Shown here in pieces: positions 1 through 11,950 of a stretch of DNA of 64,000 nucleotides. The stretch is from Mesostigma viride. Taxonomy: Eukaryota > Streptophyta > Mesostigmatophyceae > Mesostigmatales > Mesostigmataceae. The position numbers and the translations under genes are program-made. The stretch spans positions 1,873,411 to 1,937,410 of the forward strand of contig RPFO01000114.1 of NCBI GenBank assembly GCA_009746045.1, in the 5' to 3' direction. Under the pieces are notes generated by a model. That model had not been told where the DNA came from and did no database searches. It saw nothing but the letters and a program-made list of their open reading frames with translations. Position 1 is the first letter of the stretch; every line of letters begins with the position of its first letter.

Positions 1-793
1 CTTGACATTGTAGTAGACAGGCTTTCACTATCAGACTTGCGCGCCTCAGCCGCGCGCAGTAGCGGGTGACTACACCGTAGTAGACTGGCTCTCACTACCA
101 GGCTTGCAGACCTCAGTAGTAAAAGAGGGAATCATAACTACACCATAGTAGGCATTTGCTGTCTGGCTTCATGAGGGTGAGCCCTTGGCCAGTCTTGAAG
201 GGGTTGGTTTTCCGCTCACGTTCGTTCTAGAGGACCCACCGCCCAAGGGATAGGCAATGACTGGCAAGCCATGGTGGCCAACCATGGTCAATAATGCTGG
301 CTGCTTGCACTAGGGCGCCGATGGCCATCTCGACCCCCCCACACAGAAAGGTTGCCATCTTTAGATTTCATGGTTGGATTAGGAGAATGTTGTGGTAAAT
401 GCGTGATAGCCACACGGAACAGTTCTACGCTGTGGCTTGCTCAGGCACTAGGCTCTGGGAGGGCGACCCCGCATCTGAACGGGTCCCATTATAGTGGTGA
501 CAATTATAGTGACTGGGATAGTGACCGGGACCATTATACTTGGGTTTGCGACTGCACCCTTTCATCTGAAGGTTTGAGTTTGAGAAGTTTAGGATTTTGG
601 GAGGTTGACAAGTTTAGGAATCAACCGTGCCACAATAGGTCATTGTTATTTGCCAATGTGTCGTGACATTCTTACTGCCAATGTGTCGTGGACTGCTGGT
701 GTGTCATCTGTTAGCAACTGCCGCCGTGTTTCGTGCACCCCACCGCTGCAGCTCTCATGTCAATGTCGTGTGTCATTGTCCATTCCGTTTGTG
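1..793. other. No gene recognised; upstream or intronic DNA
   Basis: I see no convincing coding exon. Short phrases around the words GTAGTAGAC and ACTACACC recur between positions 10 and 160, which looks like a decayed tandem repeat. Because the first recognisable acyltransferase exon at 3337 begins just after an AG acceptor, this stretch and the minisatellite after it may be intron of that gene, whose 5' end would then lie outside the window. Confidence 0.4.
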
Positions 794-3255
794 GAGAGAG
801 TGCGTATGCCGTGATGCTGTCATCTGTACGCAAGGTCATAACTATGCCATGATGCGAGTATGCCAAGTTCGTAACCGTGCCATGATGGTGTCATCCGTAG
901 CCAAGTTCGTAACCGTGCCATGATGGTGTCATCCGTAACCAAGGTCATAACCGTGCCATGATGGTGTCATCCGTAGCCAAGGTCATAACCGTGCCATGAT
1001 GGTGTCATCCGTAGCCAAGGTCGTAACCGTGCCATGATGGTGTCATCCGTAGCCAAGGTCGTAACCGTGCCATGATGGTGTCATCCGTAACCAAGGTCGT
1101 AACCGTGCCGTGATGGTGTCGTCCGTAACCAAGGTCGTAACCGTGCCATGATGGTGTCATCCGTAGCCAAGGTCGTAACCGTGCCATGATGGTGTCATCC
1201 GTAGCCAAGGTCGTAACCGTGCCATGATGGTGTCATCCGTAGCCAAGGTCATAACCGTGCCATGATGGTGTCATCCGTAGCCAAGGTCATAACCGTGCCA
1301 TGATGGTGTCATCCGTAGCCAAGGTCGTAACCGTGCCATGATGGTGTCATCCGTAACCAAGGTCATAACCGTGCCATGATGGTGTCATGCGTCCGCAAGG
1401 TCGTAACCGTGCCATGATGGTGTCATCCGTAGCCAAGGTCATAACCGTGCCATGATGGTGTCATCCGTAACCAAGGTCGTAACCGTGCCATGATGGTGTC
1501 ATCCGTAACCAAGGTCATAACCGTGCCATGATGGTGTCATCCGTAACCAAGGTCATAACCGTGCCATGATGGTGTCATCCGTAGCCAAGGTCGTAACCGT
1601 GCCATGATGGTGTCATCCGTAGCCAAGGTCGTAACCGTGCCATGATGGTGTCATCCGTAACCAAGGTCGTAACCGTGCCGTGATGGTGTCGTCCGTAACC
1701 AAGGTCGTAACCGTGCCATGATGGTGTCATCCGTAACCACGGTCATAACCGTGCCGTGATGGTGTCATCCGTAGCCAAGGTCGTAACCGTGCCATGATGG
1801 TGTCATGCGTCCGCAAGGTCGTAACCGTGCCATGATGGTGTCGTCCGTAGCCAAGGTCGTAACCGTGCCATGATGGTGTCATCCGTAACCAAGGTCGTAA
1901 CCGTGCCATGATGGTGTCATCCGTAACCAAGGTCGTAACTGTGCCGTGATGGTGTCATCCGTAACCAAGGTCGTAACCGTGCCATGATGGTGTCGTCCGT
2001 AACCAAGGTCGTAACCGTGCCATGATGGTGTCATCCGTAGCCAAGGTCGTAACCGTGCCATGATGGTGTCATGCGTCCGCAAGGTCGTAACCGTGCCATG
2101 ATGGTGTCGTCCGTAGCCAAGGTCGTAACCGTGCCATGATGGTGTCATCCGTAGCCAAGGTCATAACCGTGCCATGATGGTGTCATCCGTAGCCAAGGTC
2201 ATAACCGTGCCATGATGGTGTCATCCGTAACCAAGGTCGTAACCGTGCCGTGATGGTGTCATCCGTAGCCAAGGTCGTAACCGTGCCATGATGGTGTCAT
2301 CCGTAGCCAAGGTCATAACCGTGCCATGATGGTGTCATCCGTAGCCAAGGTCGTAACCGTGCCATGATGGTGTCATCCGTAGCCAAGGTCATAACCGTGC
2401 CATGATGGTGTCATCCGTAACCAAGGTCGTAACCGTGCCATGATGGTGTCATCCGTAGCCAAGGTCGTAACCGTGCCATGATGGTGTCATCCGTAGCCAA
2501 GGTCGTAACCGTGCCATGATGGTGTCATGCGTCCGCAAGGTCGTAACCGTGCCATGATGTTGTCATCCGTAACCAAGGTCGTAACCGTGCCATGATGGTG
2601 TCGTCCGTAGCCAAGGTCATAACCGTGCCATGATGGTGTCATCCGTAGCCAAGGTCGTAACCGTGCCATGATGGTGTCATCCGTAGCCAAGGTCGTAACC
2701 GTGCCATGATGGTGTCATCCGTAACCAAGGTCGTAACCGTGCCATGATGGTGTCATCCGTAGCCAAGGTCATAACCGTGCCGTGATGGTGTCATCCGTAG
2801 CCAAGGTCGTAACCGTGCCATGATGGTGTCATCCGTAGCCAAGGTCATAACCGTGCCATGATGGTGTCATCCATAATCCGTAGCCAAGGTCATAACCGTG
2901 CCATGATGGTGTCGTCCGTAACCAAGGTCATAACCGTGCCATGATGGTGTCATCCGTAACCAAGGTCATAACCGTGCCATGATGGTGTCATCCGTAGCCA
3001 AGGTCGTAACCGTGCCATGATGGTGTCATCCGTAGCCAAGGTCATAACCGTGCCATGATGGTGTCATCCGTAGCCAAGGTCATAACCGTGCCATGATGGT
3101 GTCATCCGTAGCCAAGGTCGTAACTGTGCCATGATGGTGTCATCCGTAGCCAAGGTCATAACCGTGCCATGATGGTGTCATCCGTAACCAAGGTCGTAAC
3201 CGTGCCATGATGGTGTCATCCGTAACCAAGGTCGTAACCGTGCCATGATGATGTC
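794..3255. repeat. 38-bp minisatellite array, about 64 copies
   Basis: A 38-bp unit built around CCGTGCCATGATGGTGTC repeats head to tail with few length changes. Copies differ mainly by G/A or A/G swaps at CG/CA positions (GTCGTA versus GTCATA, CCATGATGG versus CCGTGATGG, TCATCC versus TCGTCC). A rarer variant with GCGTCCGC occurs near 1388, 1806, 2071 and 2528, at spacings close to whole multiples of 38, which indicates higher-order duplication. Because 3 x 38 is a multiple of three, long open frames arise by chance; they are not genes. The array ends about 80 bp before the acyltransferase exon at 3337. Confidence 0.95.
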
Positions 3256-3336
3256 AGGAAACGACAGCAACTTTATGCTGGTGACTAACCATTGTTTGTG
3301 ACACCGTTTTCCATCAATCATCGCACCTCCTCGCAG

Positions 3337-6300
3337 GACTCGATGTCGGTCGAGGAATTCACCACCATCCAGCGGCAGTGGTACAACCGGGCGTTCTGGC
3401 TGTTCGGACGGTGGTTGTACCTGAGCTTCTTCCGCCAGGTTAGTGGTGGTTGGTGGCGGTGGCTGTACCTGAGCTTCTTCCGCCAGGCTAGTGGCGGTTG
3501 GTGGGCAGATGTTTTGGCTGGGGTTGATGGCTACAGTAGGTGGCGATTATTGTGGGTGGGGGTTGCAGTTATTGTTGGTGGGGGTGGCAGTTATTGTGGC
3601 TGGGGGTTGCAGTTATTGTGGGTGGGGGTGACTGATATTGTGGGTGGGGGTGGCAGTTATTCTGGGTGGGGGTGGCAGTTATTGTGGGTGGGGGTGGCAG
3701 TTAATGTGGGTGGGGGTGGCAGTTATTGTGGGTGGGAGTGGCAGTTATTGTGGGTGTGGGTGACGATTATTGTGGGTGGGGGTGGCAGTTATTGTGGGTG
3801 GGGGTGGCAGTTATTTTGGGTGGGGGTGGCAGTTATTTTGGGTGGGGTGGTAGTTACTGTGGGTGGGGGTGGCAGTTATTGTGGGTGGGAGTAGGCAGTT
3901 ACTGTGGGTGGGGGTAGCGGTGAGCAGTACGCGGTGGGTGGTGGAAACGGCCGCACACCTTTATCCCAGAACGCGTGTGTGCACGTGTGTGGGTGTTTGG
4001 GCGGGTCAGTCGGTGGGACCGGTAGGGGGAAAGGGAATGGGGTGTGGGCTGGCTGCCCTCTGCGGTCAGAATGGTGAGCAAGCGGTTCCTTGAAGGGGGG
4101 CGGTGGGGGTCAATTGGGCAGTGGGCGTCCCTGGGTCCTCCTTGTTCGTGAGGTGATAAGCTCACATGTCAGGTGGTGTCCAGGGGCTCATAGTATCGAC
4201 CGCGGTCACAGAGGCACGGTGTGGATGATGCAACGCCACTAGCACATACTCTTGTGTAAACTCTCGTACCATACTATTTCACTATATAAAACGCTACGTA
4301 TACTATCTAACAGTAGTGGCATACTCAAACGCTTGTATATACTTTCGTGCAACACTAGCAGTGGTATATAATTACTCGATGTCGAGTAGCGCCGCATTGC
4401 AAATACGTAGCCAACCACCGGCTGCTTGCATCTGCACCCTTGTTTTACCCTTCTTGTGATTCCTCGTTGCCAGCCGCTCACATTGTTGCTGTTGTTATTA
4501 TTATTATAATTCTTATCATTATTCCTCTCAATCATCTCAATCGTGAATCCTGCTCGCCCCCCACCACCACCATCACCACTATTATGCCCCCCCCCCTCCC
4601 CACCCGCTTACCCCGCACACATGCACACGCACCCCTGTGGGCAAGCCCCCTCCCCCCAAGCGGAAGGGGTGTTTTTCTGCATAGTGTAGTTAGGATTTTT
4701 CTAGACTAGATAGCTTAGAGTTAGGTTCGTTCGATTACGCGGCTTCGCCCACCTCCATCCATCCAGCAAGGAATATGTGATACATGATCTCCCAACGGAG
4801 TCATGTTATAATTTAATTTTAATTTTAATGCACACGCACATGCACATGCACACACACAATCCTGGTCTGTCCCTCCCCACCGCCATCACCACCATTGTGC
4901 CGCCCACCACCACCACAGGAGTCGCGGGGCCTTGACAAGCTGCCACTTGGCGCCGGCATGTTCCTCGTGGCATCCAACCACCAGAGCCACCTGGACTGCG
5001 GGGCGGTGTTTGTTGCCGCGTGGGAGGGCGGCGTCTCCCACGTGTACGCGCTGGGCGCGCGCGACTACTTCTTCAAGCACCCGATCAAGGCGTTCTTTGT
5101 GACCCATTTCATGAATGTCATCCCGATCAGCCGGAGGGGGTTCTCCCAAAAGGAGGTGGGTGCCAACCTTGTTCGTTTGGCCCGGTTAGTAACGACCCCC
5201 CATCATGCGCTAGTGCTTGTGACAGCGATCCCGATCAGCCAGAGGGGGTTCTCCCAAAAGGTGGGCAGACGCATGTCTTCTTGGCTAGTATATCCTGGGG
5301 TACCACCTATTTGGCACACACTGCTCCTAAAGACCGCGGCGTTTGCACTTGACAAGGTAGGTTGACGAGGCTTACTGGCGTTTGTCACCTTGGATGCCTG
5401 CTGGCGTTTGTTACCACAGGGACGGTGGCCATGCTGGATCAGCTATCCCTCGATGATTTTGCTTCGTGATTAATGTCAAATGATAAAACGAAAAACTTGT
5501 CTGCCCCTGACGTTTTGCCAACATTTGATGGCATTTGTCACCGCCCCCAGGTGGACATGCTGGAGGAGCTGCGCCGCACGCACAGCGCGTCGTGCCCCGC
5601 CGCCGTGCTCATCTTCCCCGAGGGCACGCGGTCGACGGATGGGGAGGTGCACGACTTCAAGACAGGTGTCGCGTTTCTGGCCGACAAGCTGCAAGTGCCC
5701 GTCGTGCCCGCACTCGTGCATGTGAGTTGTTTTGGGGTCTGTTTATGTCTGTTCATAGTGTCTTGAGGGTACTAGTGTCTTATATTGTCTTGTGGGGAAT
5801 AGAGTATCTTCTAGTGTAAGGGTAATAGTAACATAGTGATTAAGTATCTTGTGGGGAATAGAGTATCTTCTAGTGTAAGGGTAATAGTAACATAGTGATT
5901 AAGTATCTTGTGGGGAATAGAGTATCTTATAGTGTAAGGGTAATAGTAACATAGTGATTAAGTATCTTGTGGGGAATAGAGTGTCTTATAGTGTAAGGGT
6001 AATAGTAACATAGTGATTAAGTATCTTGTGGGGAATAGAGTGTCTTCTTGTGTAAGGGTAATAGTAACATAGTGATTAAGTATCTTGTGGGGAATAGAGT
6101 GTCTTATAGTGTAAGGGTAATAGTAACATAGTGATTAAGTATCTTGAGGGGAATAGAGTGTCTTCTAGTGTAAGGGTAATAGTAACATAGTGATTAAGTA
6201 TCTTGTGGGGAATAGAGTGTCTTCTAGTGTAAGGGTAATAGTAACATAGTGATTAAGTATCTTGAGGGGAATAGAGTGTCTTCTAGTGTAAGGGTAATAG

Positions 6301-8656
6301 TAACATAGTGATTAAGTATCTTGTGGGGAATAGAGTGTCTTCTTGTGTAAGGGTAATAGTAACGTAGTGATTAAGTATCTTGTGGGGAATAGAGTGTCTT
6401 ATAGTGTAAGGGTAATAGTAACATAGTGATTAAGTATCTTGAGGGGAATAGAGTGTCTTCTAGTGTAAGGGTAATAGTAACATAGTGATTTAAGTATCTT
6501 GTGGGGAATAGAGTGTCTTATAGTGTCTTAAGGGTCATGTCTTGGATACAGTGTCCCCAAGAAGGCATCGTGCCCGGGCTCGCGCATGGAAGGGGAAGGG
6601 GCTGATCGTAACAGCCGTCACAAGATACTGGAATAGCTTCCACAAGGCAACGTTTGTGTCCCCTAGGCCCAAGATGGATCATGGTTTATACTCGGTCAGC
6701 TGTGGACGTCACAGCACGCGACAGAATTGTTGTTTTAGAGCGTGCTGTGTTGGGGGGAGGGGGGGGGGGGGTAGAGCGTCTTGATTACAGAGCCCTGAAT
6801 ACGGTGTCTTATTGACCACGCCCAGATTCTGCCAGTAAGGCAGGCGTGATGCATTCACTTATGGAGTATGTGGTTTAGCATGATGCAGTTAATGCAAACT
6901 ATACAAGCATACCAATCATGCAACTTCTTCAAATCATGCAAGTCACACAAATGACACGAATCATAAAAAATGACACACGCGTCCTCAAACCCTGCTGTTT
7001 ATTGACCCCAAAAGGCCTCTTTCTCCCCTCCCCCCGCTCAAATGCTTGCATCGGCCTTCTCTCTTGTACCCCTCTACCTGCCGGACGTGCCCCTCTACCT
7101 GCGTCTAGCCACTTCATTGCAACACCAAAGATATGTCGCTTCGTTGCAAGACGGAAGGTCATTCACTTCACAGCAACACCAAACACACCCCCAAAGGTCA
7201 TTCACTTCATAGCAACCCAAAACACACCCCCGTCGCTCCATCCCCATCACCGAAATGCAAGCCCCCGGTCATGCTGACAACGGACCACCTGGCCCTACCC
7301 ACCTCCTGCCACCTGGCCCCCTTGTCCCCCCTTGAACCCGCCAACTGGCCTTCTTGCTTGTCCCCCCCCTTTGAACCCGCCACCTGGCAGGGCACCCGCG
7401 AGTCGCTCCCCAAGGGCAAGGCCGTCCCCAACCGCACCAAGTTCCACCTCAGCTTCGCAGAGCCGTTCTTCATGGAGCCCTACGTGCTGCAGGATGCGGC
7501 GCAGCAGGAGGCGGACCAGCAGGAGGCGCTGCGGGTGCAGGCAGTCCGCCAGCTGGCGCAGCAGGAGCCGGGAGTGCTGGGGGAGCAACCACGGGCGCAG
7601 CCCGAGTTATCAGAGAATTCACAGAAGCAGGTGCAGCTGCAACAGCAGCAGCAGCAGCATGAAGGGAGTAAGGGGGTGGACCTCGATGGCCCTTCATCCA
7701 CCCCTGGTTCTGCCGCCGGCCATGTCAATGGGGTTCATGTCCACGGACCTGGGCTGAATGGGGCTGACATTAATGGGGCCGGGCTGAATGGCGCGGCCGT
7801 CAATGGGGTGGAGCGCTACGGCGCTCAAGGATTGAAGGGCAGCCGGGTGCAGGCGGCAACGAGGGCAGCAGCGGGGGCGGGGACTCCGCTGTCCACCCCC
7901 CTCAATGGGGAGCTGAATGGGGAGCTAAATGGGGAGCTAAATGGGGAGCTAAATGCGGAGCTAAATGGGGAGGTGAACGGGGAGGTGAATGGCGAGGTAA
8001 ATGGGGAGGTAAACGCAAAGGGCGAGCGGGGGCGTGCCAACGGGGCCAGCGTGGAGTCATCGTTGATACGACAGCGGTGGGAACAGCTGGCGGCCCAGGT
8101 GGCGGCCGTCGGCGGGGCTGGGCCAGGGACCCAGCAGGGCCTCCGCGAGGAGGAGGGTGGCCAGCTGGCGCTCTCGTACGCGCCGGCGCCCGCCGTTGCT
8201 ACCGCGGCGGCTGCGGCGGCGACGGCGACGTCGCTCACGCCGCCGGTGGTGGAGGCCCGGGCGGTGGGTGCCAGGGGCGCGGGGGCATTGTCAGTGACTA
8301 CTGGCGAGCCAGACGGGGCGTTTTTTGCGGAGGCGCCGCTGCAGGGGCTTGGGGGAATGTGGCCCACGCCCCCCAAGTTTGACAGCATCATCCACGGGGA
8401 GGGCGAGGAGGGGTGGATGGGGGGCGCAAACCGGTTGTCTGGGGACGTGGGGGTCGGGGCGGAGGGCGGGGGCGGGGATGAAGGCGGGGTGGGGGCGGAT
8501 GGCGGGAATAGTTTGCGGCAATCAGGCAAGAAGGAGCGGAGACTGGCCCAGCAGCGCTTTGTCACCGACTTGAGGGCGGCTATTGTAGGGATGAGGGCGG
8601 AGCTGGCGGCGCGGCTGGCGGCGGCGGCGATCGCGAGGGGGCGAAAGGTGCGTTGA
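3337..8656 (+). CDS. PlsC/LPAAT-type glycerolipid acyltransferase, four exons
   Basis: Proposed exons are 3337-3438, 4919-5155, 5551-5721 and 7391-8656; all junctions are phase 0 with GT donors and AG acceptors. The joined product shows the acyltransferase blocks in order: NHQSHLD (HX4D catalytic motif, 4976-4996), NVIPISRRGF, FPEGTRS (5614-5634) and VPVVPALVHGTRESLPKGK, the last crossing the exon 3/4 junction. The family transfers acyl groups from acyl-CoA or acyl-ACP to a lysophospholipid, typically lysophosphatidate, at a membrane; the exact substrate cannot be read here. Exon 1 encodes an aromatic, possibly membrane-associated segment (FWLFGRWLYLSFFRQ). Exon 4 adds about 400 residues beyond the core: Gln-rich, then Asn-Gly/Glu-Leu-Asn repeats, then Ala/Gly-rich, ending basic, which is unusual for the family. 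The ATG at 3343 could be the start, but exon 1 opens at an acceptor, so earlier exons may exist. Confidence 0.85.
3457..3486 (+). repeat. Duplicate of exon 1 end and donor region
   Basis: The last 30 bases of acyltransferase exon 1 (3409-3438) recur 48 bp downstream with one mismatch, followed by GCTAGTGG where the true donor reads GTTAGTGG. The downstream copy is therefore a potential GC-AG donor, and the 48-bp spacing keeps the reading frame open. Confidence 0.85.
3545..3925. repeat. G-rich 22-bp minisatellite in intron 1
   Basis: About 17 imperfect copies of a 22-bp unit around GGGTGGGGGTGGCAGTTATT. The regular G-runs make it a candidate for G-quadruplex formation on the + strand and therefore in the pre-mRNA. 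Open frames across it are repeat artefacts. Confidence 0.9.
4624..4830 (+). repeat. Dispersed repeat, copy 1 (partner at 13861-14069)
   Basis: Begins around CCCCTGTGGGCAAG, passes through TTCTAGACTAGATA and GATTACGCGGCTTC, and ends at CATGTTATAATTTAATTTTA. A diverged copy in the same order and orientation lies at 13861-14069, where the first part reads as a protein C-terminus. This copy lies in intron 1 of the acyltransferase gene. Confidence 0.8.
5228..5260 (+). repeat. Duplicate of exon 2 end and donor
   Basis: The end of acyltransferase exon 2, which encodes IPISRRGFSQK, is repeated 108 bp downstream with one mismatch and is again followed by GTGGG. The copy provides a second in-frame candidate 5' splice site inside intron 2. 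Confidence 0.85.
5790..6535. repeat. 59-bp minisatellite in intron 3, about 12 copies
   Basis: A 59-bp unit containing GATTAAGTATCTTGTGGGGA repeats with only a few substitutions between copies (TGTGG/TGAGG, ATCTT/GTCTT, TCTAGTG/TATAGTG/TCTTGTG). It lies inside the 5722-7390 intron. No gene is seen in the rest of that intron. Confidence 0.95.
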
Positions 8657-10148
8657 GAGTTTAGAGGGGGTTCTGAGTTTTTTTTGGGGGGGGGGATGGG
8701 TTGTGAGGGTTCCCCCACACCACTGGCCGAACATCCTGGGTAAACGTTGCCAAACGGCGCGCATAGACTTGGTATGGGTAGCTGTGCAACCGTCATTAAC
8801 GTCATTAATGTCATTAACGCAACCGTCATGTACTAGAGTGCCATGTGTGTATCATGCTGTTTTTCTGGTGGTGTTCGTGTCCTGCTGTGCCATATAAATG
8901 GTAATGGTTCTGCTGTGACAGTAGTCACAGTAGTGACATATCTGGTTGATTTAGCTAGCATCAACTATGCCCCCTGAATCAGATCTTCCGTTCAGATTCA
9001 GCGGTGGTCAACCCTTCAAAGTTTCGGTACCTTTGGTACCGGGTGGACACGTGTGTAGCACTCCAACGCACCATGAGCTTTGGTAGTATCTCTAGCACAG
9101 TTTCCGAATTACTGGCAGCACTCTCCGGCAAAGAGTTTTTTCGCAGTTGGGCTGTAGCTTGGGATGCCTTCGGATGTGGAGACCCACATAGCCGCGGAAT
9201 ACCTGCCAGAGGTCCTCGTTCAAATCCGTGTTGAAGCTACTTGAACTTTCGCTTTTGGGCTTTCGCGTTTTCTCTGTTATGTAGTCTATTACACCCCCCA
9301 CACACACGTTTAAGATTGGGGTCCGGCCGACCCAGGGCTGCGATCTGAAACCTAAATTCAAATCCAGGGCTGACGATCTTAAAGTTGAGAGCTGTAGGCG
9401 ATCTTAAACCTGATGCGGTATAACTGACTACATAATCTATATCGCATACCACTGACCAGCTATTTGTACCTACTTTAAGATCTTTTTCCCAAAACCAGCC
9501 CTGGATCTTAAACCTGAAATTCTTAAATCCAGGGTCTCAAGATCTTAAACCTGGGAATCTTAAACGTATGTGTGGGGGGTGTATATGGTGCATGATGGTT
9601 GTTATAATATCGCGTCCGGGCGCTCGGCAGTGTTTAGTGTACTGTTTGCTGCTTGCGTCGACCATATCTTGTTGGGTTGGGTTCAACCATATGTTGTTGG
9701 GTTGGGTGTTAGTTGTCTTGTTGATATAGTATAGATACATTCATTGAGAGATGGCAGCTGGCCGTGATGACAAGCCAGCATAACTCAGGGCGCTGCAGGT
9801 GGGAGTATGCACATATTTACCATAGTAACTTACTAAATAGTGTATATAGATACACCATAGTAACTTACTAAATAGTGTATATATATTTACCATAGTAACT
9901 TACTAAATAGTGTATATAGATACCTGCGTTTTCCCATATATATTCGTTGAGAAAGATAAATTATGGATGTGAGAGTGTCATGCAACATAAGGGGAGCCCC
10001 GAAAAGTATATATTACGATATCAATATACCCTTGTTGCTGGTCGTCTCCCTGATACCCTTGTTCGCATTCACTGAGGTACACTTGGCATGCTGTCACAGG
10101 CACGCACGCATGTAAGCTGCTTGCTTACGCACGTATGCGCGTGCGTAC
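8657..10148. other. Intergenic DNA with small repeats
   Basis: No gene is recognised. Notable pieces are GATCTTAAACCTG-like phrases repeated between about 9380 and 9560, and three 44-bp tandem copies of CATAGTAACTTACTAAATAG between 9815 and 9930. GTTCAAATCC at about 9222 resembles a Pol III B box, but no A box or tRNA fold accompanies it. Confidence 0.5.
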
Positions 10149-10220
10149 TTGCTGCCTGACCGGCTCGCCTCTTGCCTGTGTGGCGGCACGCGTGCTGCAC
10201 GGCAACTGCAGGGTTTTAAC

Positions 10221-10514
10221 ATGAGCAACGCGGTGGCTCTAATTCTACAGCCACTGGTGTCCGCAGCGAGGGCCTTGTGGGCCAATCGCGTGTTCCTGTG
10301 CAAGGCGGCGGCGACATTGGCGGCGATTGCCGGCGGCTGTCACCTGCTGCCAGCATCTCTCGGCCTGCACGGCGCCCGCATCAGCATTACCACGGCATGT
10401 GCCGTAGTCATGGCCTTCCTGCTGCTAGTGGAGGTCTTGCCGATTCCGATCGCGATGCCTGTCGTGGTTTCATTAGAGGCTGCCCCCATGGATGCCAGCA
10501 GCGCAGACAAGTAG
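10221..10514 (+). CDS. Small putative membrane protein, possible transporter fragment
   Basis: An open frame of 97 codons from ATG at 10221 encodes two hydrophobic stretches: one around FLCKAAATLAAIAGG and one around AVVMAFLLLVEVLPIPIAMP. The second recalls the first conserved helix of SLC13/DASS anion transporters, where a Trp/Glu-rich helix precedes a Pro-Ile-Pro turn, but the match is short and no further exons are seen. It could be an N-terminal remnant or an unrelated small protein. An in-frame ATG at 10149 is possible but less likely, because the added residues look non-coding. Confidence 0.35.
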   Translation: MSNAVALILQPLVSAARALWANRVFLCKAAATLAAIAGGCHLLPASLGLHGARISITTACAVVMAFLLLVEVLPIPIAMPVVVSLEAAPMDASSADK

Positions 10515-10984
10515 GCCTAGACGCATGTGTGAAGTGATACGTGGTAGTTGTGAGGTTCAAGGGGTCATCGTGCAGAAGTTGACCCAAAATTGCATGGCCG
10601 ATAGATAGACACACATATGGAGTCAATGTCCATTATGCAGCAAATCATATAACTAGCTGGGTAATGTAGTGCATCAAACAATAATGGCGCTGTACCTTTT
10701 CTATCTCTGAATATGTAGAGAAGACACATGTCAAAAAGTGCTTTAATAGTACAAGTGGCGAGACATCCTGCCGATTCTGGACCTATGAGGATGAATGCTC
10801 AAGTGACGAAGTTTACGTGTTTATTAATTATTCAATTAATTAATGCATGACGCGTTTATAAATTGATTAATTTAAACAGCATTGGATTGCCATGCGTCAA
10901 GGAATAGTCTCACATAATAAGTCCTCAGGGATATGATGGAGTATGGGATTGGGTGGATTAATTAATTAATTAATTAAGGGGACG

Positions 10985-11950
10985 TGCGCCCGCCGAATTT
11001 TTTGGCGCCAAAAAAATTCGCGGTACCGCCGTGAAGTGAAAAGTGGGTGCACGGTGCGCGCACCCCTTGCGGAAGTGGCCATGGCGACTGCGTTTAGGCG
11101 AAACTAGCAATGTCGGGCTAGAGAAACGCAAAACAAATGCTCGAATGTTGAAGACGATGATTTAATGATGTTGGCTTGTGGCGGCAAGTAGCTGGTTTAC
11201 AATATCGCTGCTTTCTTTTACTGCCATCGGCATGGGGGGTAGACTGCATTTTTTGGTCGCGCGGAATAAAATAGAATTCGTGATAGCGGCAGTGAATTCG
11301 CAGTTTTGGGGGTTGTTCTGACCGTGAAGCAGGCGTTAATATCGGTTGCATCGAATTCTAAACCGAGCTGGTGCTTTTTGCCAGATTTTCGGCCTTTATC
11401 GGTAAGTAATTGTTCAGACCTGCGCAGTGCGTGTCTGACCTGTCCATGGAATAACCGCTGTTGTTGCGCGCCTGGGCGAGGGATTTACGAGGGCGAGGTA
11501 CAGATTTGTCGCGAATGTTATCGGCTATCAGTGCTTTCTTCTATGAGCTCATCGTTCGAGTTTTTTTGGGTTCTTTTTGGGCAGTTTCCGCCAGCTAGCT
11601 CGCCGTCGCTTGCCGTTGTGTTGTCGAATACCTGGCAGCTTTAGATTGTTTTCGTCGATGTCGTGATCAGGGCCGCTTCAGTCGCAACCTATAGCTCTTC
11701 GGGAAGGTTTAAGGCATTTCATAAAACGTGTTCTGGCAAGGATGTTGTGCGTATGGACGCTTCTTGTTGTGTGAGAGTGACGCACCCTCTCTTCGCAGCG
11801 GCATCACAGCGCTCATGCGCTGGAGGGCCGCCAATGGTTTCTTTCCATTTTATCGTGCAGGGGAGGAAGTGTTTGATTGACGATTATGTTGGAGATATTG
11901 CATTTGTGTGACTGCATGTAGATAGCTACCACCATTGGTTTATTTGAGCT
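10985..11950 (+). repeat. Dispersed repeat, copy 1 (partner at 26599-27540)
   Basis: Most conserved is the first part (about 11052-11105), with GTGCGCGCACCCCTTGCGG, CCATGGCGACTGC and CGAAAC. Weaker collinear similarity then continues for about 900 bp: TGCCATCGGCA, GCGCCTGGGC, CGGGAAGGT, AGCAGCGGCATCA and CCAATGGT. Both copies could start a peptide MATAFRRN, but the frame closes at once. I do not recognise the element; it may be part of a transposon or retroelement. Confidence 0.65.

Noticed and set aside
794-3255. CRISPR-like regular repeats
   Set aside because: Units are contiguous with no unique spacers and the context is eukaryotic; this is a minisatellite.
3292-3894. A 200-residue Gly/Val/Trp-rich protein starting at 3292
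   Set aside because: Only 3337-3438 looks coding; the rest is read-through of the G-rich intron minisatellite.
7825-8829. 334-codon minus-strand ORF opposite acyltransferase exon 4
   Set aside because: Antisense shadow of a GC-rich coding exon; the + strand frame is tied to the acyltransferase by splice phase and motif continuity.
9190-9245. SINE or tRNA with B box GTTCAAATCC
   Set aside because: No A box at the right distance and no second copy in the window.
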